A stretch of 5,170 bases of DNA from Pseudomonadota bacterium (GTDB lineage Bacteria; Pseudomonadota; Gammaproteobacteria; Xanthomonadales; Xanthomonadaceae). The notes under the pieces were generated by a model that saw only the letters and a list, made by a program, of their open reading frames with translations, was not told the DNA's origin and ran no database searches. Below are positions 1 through 5,170 of this stretch, piece by piece. Location of the stretch: assembly GCA_023419315.1 (NCBI GenBank), contig JAEZYE010000037.1, positions 1 through 5,170 of the forward strand, given 5' to 3'. Position 1 is the first letter of the stretch. Every line of letters starts with the position of its first letter. The position numbers were made by a program, and so were the translations under genes.

Positions 1-730
<730 letters not shown>

Positions 731-734
<4 letters not shown>

Positions 735-1912
735 GCGTTTTCTCGACCGTGATGACGGTGATGCGCAAGGAACTGAAGGACCTCGCGCGCGATCGCCGTA
801 CGCTGATGCTGGCGCTGTTCCTCGGACCGCTGCTGTATCCGGCATTGATGCTGGGCATGGGCTCGCTCGCGGAGAAACGCGCCAAGACGCAGATCGACAA
901 GGTGCTCGAGATTCCGGTGGTCGGCCGCGAGCATGCGCCCAACCTGGTCGCGTTCCTCGATTCGTATGGCCTGAAGGCCGTGCAGCCACCGGCCGATCTG
1001 ACCGCCGCCATCCGCAACCAGGACATCGACGTCGCCCTGCGCATCAGTCCGGACTATCCGAAGGATTGGCGCGCGGGCAAACCGGCGCTGGTAGAAATCA
1101 TCAAGGACAGTACGCGCCGTGACGCGGAGATTCCGAGCCGTCGCCTGGAAACCGCGCTCGGCCTCTACAGCCAGCAGGTCGGCGCATTGCGGTTGATGGC
1201 GCGCGGCATCGATCCTTCCATCGGCCGGGCCGTGAGCATCGGCGCGCAGGATCTGGCGACGCCGGAAGCCAAGCGTGGCGTCATGCTGTCGGTGCTGCTG
1301 CCCTACCTGTTGATCCTCACCTCGTTCATCGGCGGCGCCTACCTGATCCTGGACGCCACTGCCGGCGAGCGCGAACGCCAGTCGCTGGAACCGCTGCTCG
1401 CCACGCCGGCGCCACGCGGCGCCATCGTCAGCGGCAAGATCGCTGCGGCGTGCGTCATCGGCATGGCGACGTTGATCCTCACGCTGCTCGCGTTCCGCGT
1501 CAGCGCGCAGGTTTCGTCGGGCGTGGGCCGGCAGTTGAACGTGACGTTCCCCGCGATGGCGCAGATGCTGCTGGTGCTGTTGCCGATGCTGTTCATCGGT
1601 ACGTCGCTGCTCACATGGCTGGCCGCCAGCGCCAAGAGCATGAAGGAAGCGCAGAGCCACATGACCTGGCTGCTGCTGCTGCCGATGGTGCCCACGTTCG
1701 CGCTGATGGCCAGCCCGGTGAAAAGCCAGTTGTGGCAGTTCGCCGTGCCATTCCTCGCGCAGAACCAGTTGATCCTCAAGGTCATCCGCAACGAAGCGAT
1801 CACCCTGCAGGTGTGGGGCATCTATCTGTCCTGCGCGTTTGCGCTGGCGGCATTGCTGTGGTTCGCGGCGGTGCGCCGTTATCACCAGGAGCGCCTGGCG
1901 ATCTCCGGCTGA
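731..1912 (+). CDS. natB: NatB-like ABC transporter permease
   Basis: This 393-residue inner-membrane protein is the permease partner of the upstream ATPase. The layout is that of the ABC-2/NatB family: a short cytoplasmic N-terminus with the RKELKDLARDRRT stretch (12-24), a first membrane segment at about 25-46, a large soluble extracytoplasmic domain at about 50-180, then membrane segments at about 184-207, 237-255, 275-298, 310-328 and 362-381. The loop at 209-226 carries the family hallmark ATAGERERQSLEPLLATP, which in relatives lies on the cytoplasmic side near the ATPase. The start is the ATG in the ATGA overlap, preceded by GAGGAGG. The gene ends shortly before a strong terminator, so the operon probably ends here. 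Na+ export is known for B. subtilis NatAB, but this family is broad and the cargo here could be another ion or a toxic compound. No defects are seen. Confidence 0.92.
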
Positions 1913-1928
1913 TCCGGCAGGCGGGCAC

Positions 1929-1963
1929 AAAAAAGGGGCGGATATTTCCGCCCCTTTTTCTTT
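1929..1963. terminator. Bidirectional Rho-independent terminator
   Basis: A perfect 13-bp stem (1930-1942 pairing with 1947-1959) closes a 4-nt TATT loop. The core is GGGGCGG/CCGCCCC, flanked by A6 (1929-1934) on the left and T5-C-T3 (1955-1963) on the right. Because each strand ends in a T-tract, it can stop transcription from the permease gene (plus) and from the lipoprotein gene (minus). It sits in the 67-bp gap between the two convergent stop codons. Confidence 0.93.
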
Positions 1964-1979
1964 GCAATCACTGAAGGCC

Positions 1980-3005
1980 TCAACCGCCGGGATTGAACCC
2001 GATGGTGCGGCGCGTGGTGACCGGTTCGCTCACCGGCGCGAACTTCCAGCGCTTGGCCGCGTTGACCGCTTCGCGATCGAACACGCGAGCCGGGGTCGCG
2101 CGGACTACGCGGGCCGAGGTGACCGAGCCATCCGTGCCGACCGTGAATTCCACCAGCACTTCGCCCGCCGTGCCGGCGCGCAGGGCTTCAGGCGGATAAC
2201 GCGGCGCCGGGGTACTGATCGGGCGCAGCGCGGTGCTGCCGCTGGATGCCGCGGAAGCCGTCGGCGCAGCCGGCGTCGAAGGCGCGGCCGCGGCCGTCTG
2301 TTGCGCGGCGCGGGCGGCGGCTTCGCGCTGTTCCGCTTCGCGACGCGCGGCGGCCTGGCGTTCGGCCTCGACGCGGGCGGCTTCCTGTTGCTGGGCGACC
2401 TGCAGGGCCGCGGCCGCTTCGGTCGCGCGTTGCGTTTCGGCCTGCTGGGTCAGTCGTTGCTGGTCACGCAGGCGGGCTTCCTCCGCTGCCTTGGTCTTGG
2501 CTTCGCTGTCGAGTGCACGCTGTGCAACGGCTTCCTGCGCGGAGGCGATGCTCTGCTTCAGGCGCGGCAGCGCCGGCGCTTTCGGATCCGCCTTTTCGAT
2601 GATCGCGGACAGGCGCTGGGCCTCGGTGAACTCCTCGCGCGCGATGCTCTGCTCGGCGGCGATCAGGGTGTACGGCATCAGGTCAGTCAGTGCGCTGGTG
2701 ACGCCCGGGTCATTCGGAAGTTTGTCGCGCAAGGCGAGGTAGTACTCCATCGCGTTGTTTCCGCCGGGCGCGTAGATGCGGTTTTCACGCAATGCACTGG
2801 TGGCGGCGTCGCGGAGCTGATCGACGTTCATCGCCTGCACTTCGGCGGACACCGCCGGCGGCGGGGCTGCGGTGGTGGCCGCGGCTCCGGCGGCCGCATC
2901 GGTCGCAGGTGCGGCGGCTTCGTCCTTGGAACACGCGGCAATCGCCAGCGCCAGCAACATCGGCGCAATCAGGCGGGACTTCGCGGCAAGCGTCTTCGAC
3001 AACAT
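1980..3005 (-). CDS. TonB C-terminal domain lipoprotein with coiled coil
   Basis: This 341-residue envelope protein would usually be annotated 'energy transducer TonB'. Residues 1-24 look like a lipoprotein signal peptide: basic residues (K4, K9, R11), a hydrophobic core, then lipobox IAAC with Cys25, the only cysteine in the protein. Ser26 at +2 suggests sorting to the outer membrane. An Ala/Pro-rich linker (about 28-55) leads to a helical, possibly TPR-like region (about 57-150), then a long Ala/Glu/Arg/Gln coiled coil (about 155-240), a linker, and a TonB-C-like domain (264-341) with APRYPPEALR, the G-DG-V strand-turn pattern and RWKFAP (319-324). It lacks the Pro-rich EP/KP spacer and the N-terminal Ser/His anchor motif of E. 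coli TonB, so a role in TonB energy transduction is doubtful; a structural or TolA-like role is possible. The ATG at 3003-3005 is supported by AGGGGA 6 nt upstream. The gene has its own candidate promoter. Confidence 0.9.
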   Translation of the reverse strand: MLSKTLAAKSRLIAPMLLALAIAACSKDEAAAPATDAAAGAAATTAAPPPAVSAEVQAMNVDQLRDAATSALRENRIYAPGGNNAMEYYLALRDKLPNDPGVTSALTDLMPYTLIAAEQSIAREEFTEAQRLSAIIEKADPKAPALPRLKQSIASAQEAVAQRALDSEAKTKAAEEARLRDQQRLTQQAETQRATEAAAALQVAQQQEAARVEAERQAAARREAEQREAAARAAQQTAAAAPSTPAAPTASAASSGSTALRPISTPAPRYPPEALRAGTAGEVLVEFTVGTDGSVTSARVVRATPARVFDREAVNAAKRWKFAPVSEPVTTRRTIGFNPGG

Positions 3006-3011
3006 GTGATT

Positions 3012-3017
3012 TCCCCT
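3012..3017 (-). promoter_or_regulatory. Ribosome-binding site of the TonB-C lipoprotein gene
   Basis: On the minus strand AGGGGA stands 6 nt before the ATG at 3003-3005. It is a good Shine-Dalgarno match at a suitable distance and decides the start codon, which also gives a complete lipoprotein signal peptide. Confidence 0.7.
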
Positions 3018-3049
3018 GGAAGAACAAAATCAGAAAAGTGCCCCGGCCG

Positions 3050-3080
3050 ATAGCACGCGGGATCGCGTGCCGTTTGTCAA
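3050..3080 (-). promoter_or_regulatory. Candidate sigma-70 promoter of the TonB-C lipoprotein gene
   Basis: On the minus strand there is a perfect -35 hexamer TTGACA (3075-3080). The best -10 candidate, TGCTAT (3050-3055), matches the consensus at only three of six positions and sits after a 19-nt spacer, longer than ideal. Transcription would begin near 3043 and leave a leader of roughly 35-40 nt containing the ribosome-binding site. The strong -35 with weak -10 is a pattern often seen where a regulator assists, and dyads lie within and just upstream of this promoter. Confidence 0.4.
3053..3070. promoter_or_regulatory. Dyad symmetry inside the candidate promoter
   Basis: The arms GCACGCG (3053-3059) and CGCGTGC (3064-3070) are perfect 7-bp inverted repeats around a 4-nt GGAT centre. 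The dyad fills the spacer between the -35 and -10 candidates and overlaps the -10. There is no T-tract, so it is not a terminator. It could be an operator half-site pair. Function is inferred from position only. Confidence 0.35.
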
Positions 3081-3098
3081 TTTTCCGGTCGAGCGATG

Positions 3099-3116
3099 AC
3101 GGACGCTGGCGTCCGT
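3099..3116. promoter_or_regulatory. 18-bp palindrome upstream of the candidate promoter
   Basis: The arms ACGGACGC (3099-3106) and GCGTCCGT (3109-3116) are perfect 8-bp inverted repeats around a TG centre. The palindrome ends 18 bp upstream of the -35 hexamer of the lipoprotein gene. A 2-nt centre is too tight for a stable RNA hairpin without opening pairs and no T-tract follows, so a dimeric protein-binding site is the better reading. I do not recognise the regulator. Confidence 0.35.
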
Positions 3117-3235
3117 GTCCTTCCCCAAGGCACGGGCGGCGCTCGCACCCGCGCATTTTTCGGGTATGTCGTTCGAAAATTTCGTGATGAAACTCACACT
3201 TTTTGATCGAGAGGGCGGAGCCACGGAACCGGCGC

Positions 3236-3265
3236 AAAAAAAACGGGGCCCGCACGCGGACCCCG
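3236..3265 (-). terminator. Rho-independent terminator of the DUF11 protein gene
   Basis: Read on the minus strand, a GC-rich hairpin (3244-3265; CGGGG/CCCCG arms, one C-A mismatch at 3249/3260, then three more pairs and a 4-nt loop) is followed by eight T residues (complement of 3236-3243). It begins 26 bp after the stop codon of the DUF11 gene and should separate that gene from the lipoprotein gene downstream. Confidence 0.88.
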
Positions 3266-3291
3266 GTTCCAATTCCTCTTCCTGCGCCCAC

Positions 3292-5170
3292 TCAGGGATG
3301 GCGCGACTTCTCTATGGCCTGATTGGCGGAGTCGGTCCCTTCCTGCGGTGGATTCTGTTGCGGCGGCGCCTTGCTGCTGAAGCGCAGGGCCGGCTGGCCT
3401 GCTTCTGTCTGCACGCTGGCCACTTCGCCCTGGGCGCGACGCGCCTTGACCTGTTCGATCACCTCGTAGTTGCACGAGCCTTCGATGAAGTCGGCCCGGA
3501 ACAACTCGCCCTTCTTGATATCGACGAACAGCGAATTGGCGTCGCCGGCGTTCTGGTGGCTGCTGGTGACCAGACGGCTGCGTGTCGGCAGTGTCGTGGC
3601 GTCGACCTTCAGCATGTGGGTGGTCGCCCGCAAGCCGGCGAAGCTGTACTTGCCCTCCGAATCGCTGATCAAGTACGTGCCATCTTCCAGGTACATCCTC
3701 ACGCCGGGGATGCCGAGCTCCTCGGAATCCTTGATCGAGTTGAAGTTGCAGTCGACGAAGATTTCACCGACCAGCACACCCTCTTCCGAGAACACGCCGC
3801 CGTCGACTTCGATCTTCCACTGCGCCTGGTTGGAGCAGTCGCTGTAGTCGGACGACATCTGGCACTGCGCATGCGCGCGGTTGATGCCGTCGCCTTCCAT
3901 CGCACCCACGCCGACACGGACGCGGTAGGTGATGTCCACCGTTCCACCCGCCGGAATGCTGGCCAGCGTCATCGTCAGCACGCTGCCCGGCGCACCTTCA
4001 AGCGACGCCAGTTCAGTGCCCTTGACGCGTACCGTGCCATCCACAAGCTGGAAACCGGCCGGCAAGCGGTCGATGATGCGCGGCTGGTGCAGCGCGATCG
4101 GATAGTTGTTGCGCACCTTCAACGTGTACGAGACGACATCGCCCAATTCGGCTCGGCGGTTCGTGGAGGTCTTTTCAATCGCAACGTTGCCTTCGGGTTC
4201 GACCAGCGGGGTGACAACGCAGTGTGCGCTGGGGACATCGATTGCGCAGGCTTTCGGCATCTCGCGGGTGTTGTCGCTGACCATGTTCATGATCTGCGTG
4301 ACGCCTGCCGGCAGCTGTCGATCCACCTGCAACTGCACGATGACCTCGGCCGTTCCGTTGCCGCCCGCAATCGGACCTGCCACGTTGATCGTGCACGTGC
4401 CCGACTTGCCACCGGCAACGCAGCCGCTGAAGGTCACGCCTTCACCACGGATCGACAGCAGCGAGGTGTGTTCCGGCAGCAGTTCGTAGAACGCGTGATC
4501 GGCCGCTGCGACACCGCCCGCATTTTTCAGCGTCAGCGTGTAGGTCAGCGTTTCACCCGGCTCCGCCCTGCCTTCCACCGATCCGGATTCACCGGTCAGC
4601 TTCTTGCTCACCGTCACGCGTGCCGGATCCGTCGGCGTCACCACACAGGTCGACGGCAGCGGCGAGGCCGAGCAGTCGGCCGGCGCCTGGCCGGTCGGAT
4701 GGATGACGTTGACGACCTGCGTCGTACCGGCCGGCAGCACATCGGCCACCTTCACCTGCACGGTCAACACCTGCGTACCGGACGCCGGCACCGCCAGCCC
4801 CGTCCACAGGATGTCCTGGCCCGAGGCATTCACGCCGCCATGGCTGGCCGAGACGAACGTGGTGTTCGCATCGAAGTGGTCGGTCAACGCATAGTCGTTC
4901 ACCGCCGTGCCGCCGCTGTTGGTCAGCGCCAGCGTGTAGGTCAGCGTCTCGCCCGGCTGGGCGATGCCGTCCTTCGTGGTCTCATCGCTCAACACCTTCT
5001 GCAGCGTCACCAGACTCGGCGTCGGTGTGACCACACAGGTCGACGGCAGCGGCGAGGCCGAGCAGTCGGCCGGCGCCTGGCCGGTCGGATGGATGACGTT
5101 GACGACCTGCGTCGTACCGGCCGGCAGTGTGTCTCTGACCTTCACCTGCACGGTCAGCGTCTGCGTACCC
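3292..5170 (-). CDS. DUF11/SdrD_B repeat surface protein (N-terminus beyond window)
   Basis: The frame is open through the right edge, so this is the C-terminal 625 or so residues of a longer protein; the GTG at 5149-5151 is an internal Val inside a repeat, not a start. Counting it as residue 1, there is the end of one DUF11 repeat (to 44), a full 130-residue repeat (45-174), a diverged repeat (about 175-314) and a more distant one (about 315-457). Signs of DUF11 are GETLTYTL.L.N.GG and LPAGTTQ. An SdrD_B-like domain follows (about 459-522), with an EF-hand-like loop D467-N469-N471-I473-D475-E478, IPGV, and SDSEGKYSFAGL. The tail (about 570-619) is polar and Pro/Gln-rich, without membrane segment or beta-barrel. 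Twelve cysteines, ten of them in CX8C pairs, point to an oxidising, extracytoplasmic location. A role in adhesion or surface structure is inferred; anchoring is unknown. Confidence 0.9.
   Translation of the reverse strand, partial: GTQTLTVQVKVRDTLPAGTTQVVNVIHPTGQAPADCSASPLPSTCVVTPTPSLVTLQKVLSDETTKDGIAQPGETLTYTLALTNSGGTAVNDYALTDHFDANTTFVSASHGGVNASGQDILWTGLAVPASGTQVLTVQVKVADVLPAGTTQVVNVIHPTGQAPADCSASPLPSTCVVTPTDPARVTVSKKLTGESGSVEGRAEPGETLTYTLTLKNAGGVAAADHAFYELLPEHTSLLSIRGEGVTFSGCVAGGKSGTCTINVAGPIAGGNGTAEVIVQLQVDRQLPAGVTQIMNMVSDNTREMPKACAIDVPSAHCVVTPLVEPEGNVAIEKTSTNRRAELGDVVSYTLKVRNNYPIALHQPRIIDRLPAGFQLVDGTVRVKGTELASLEGAPGSVLTMTLASIPAGGTVDITYRVRVGVGAMEGDGINRAHAQCQMSSDYSDCSNQAQWKIEVDGGVFSEEGVLVGEIFVDCNFNSIKDSEELGIPGVRMYLEDGTYLISDSEGKYSFAGLRATTHMLKVDATTLPTRSRLVTSSHQNAGDANSLFVDIKKGELFRADFIEGSCNYEVIEQVKARRAQGEVASVQTEAGQPALRFSSKAPPQQNPPQEGTDSANQAIEKSRHP
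4640..4737 (-). repeat. 98-bp perfect direct repeat, copy 1
   Basis: This stretch is identical base for base to 5030-5127, 390 bp away and in the same frame. It encodes the end of a DUF11 unit, from PAGTTQVVNV through the CX8C pair to CVV. Similarity beyond it falls sharply on both sides, with a short further match at 4749-4758 and beyond. Confidence 0.95.
5030..5127 (-). repeat. 98-bp perfect direct repeat, copy 2
   Basis: This is the second copy of the block at 4640-4737, with no mismatch, including at third codon positions. It lies in the partial DUF11 unit at the window edge. Confidence 0.95.

Larger units (their letters stand above)
3781..5170 (-). repeat. Array of DUF11-type Ig-like repeats
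   Basis: There are four units on the minus strand: a partial one at 5020-5170, an exact 390-bp (130-codon) unit at 4630-5019, a diverged 420-bp unit at 4210-4629 and the most distant at about 3781-4209. Similarity falls from the upstream to the downstream units, suggesting the array grew by recent duplication towards its N-terminal side. Each unit ends with a CX8C cysteine pair. The array continues past the window edge. Confidence 0.8.

Noticed and set aside
2280..2530. GC-rich low-complexity tract as a DNA repeat
   Set aside because: It is explained by the Ala/Glu/Arg/Gln codons of the coiled coil; there is no regular DNA period.
1839..3053. A 404-codon open frame on the plus strand across the terminator and opposite the lipoprotein gene
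   Set aside because: It runs through the bidirectional terminator and is Gly/Arg-rich antisense of an Ala-rich gene; it has no supported start or domain.
2785..3291. Open frames on the minus strand spanning the intergenic region (168 and 80 codons)
   Set aside because: They cross the DUF11 terminator, the candidate promoter and the lipoprotein start, and show no domain or convincing ribosome-binding site.
4640..5127. CRISPR array or mobile element made by the 98-bp repeats
   Set aside because: There are only two visible copies, both in frame within one coding region and 390 bp apart as a whole number of codons; they are protein repeats.
5149..5151. GTG at 5149-5151 as the start of the DUF11 protein
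   Set aside because: It lies inside a repeat: the six codons upstream encode GTQTLT, matching the same place in the next unit, so the gene continues past the window.

Overview
The window is GC-rich, densely coded bacterial DNA. Codon use strongly favours G/C in third positions, and the set of genes (a NatAB-type ABC exporter, a TonB-C-domain lipoprotein, a large DUF11/SdrD_B repeat protein) fits a Gram-negative gammaproteobacterium, most likely of the Xanthomonadaceae/Lysobacteraceae. That placement is inferred from gene style only; there is no rRNA or other marker gene here.

Layout: (1) 1-1912, plus strand, a two-gene operon with ATGA start/stop overlap. It encodes an ABC ATPase (5' end cut by the window edge) and its NatB-like ABC-2 permease. 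(2) 1929-1963, a perfect 13-bp hairpin with A- and T-tracts on its two sides, placed to terminate both converging transcription units. (3) 1980-3005, minus strand, a predicted lipoprotein with a helical region, a long Ala/Glu/Arg/Gln coiled coil and a C-terminal TonB-like domain. (4) 3006-3291, a 286-bp intergenic region holding a ribosome-binding site, a perfect -35 hexamer with a weak -10, two dyad symmetries, and a Rho-independent terminator for the next gene. (5) 3292-5170, minus strand, the C-terminal 625 or so residues of a large secreted or surface repeat protein: DUF11-type Ig-like repeats, an SdrD_B-like domain with an EF-hand-like loop, and a polar Pro/Gln-rich tail. Its N-terminus lies beyond the right edge.

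The ATPase and permease should form one membrane exporter. The two minus-strand genes are separated by a terminator and a candidate promoter, so they are probably transcribed independently, although both products are expected to act in the cell envelope. I see no defence system, mobile element, CRISPR array or RNA gene. The points most worth a second look are the TonB-C domain on a lipoprotein that appears sorted to the outer membrane, the uniform CX8C cysteine pairs in the DUF11 protein, the 98-bp perfect DNA repeat within that gene, and the dyads around the promoter of the lipoprotein gene.
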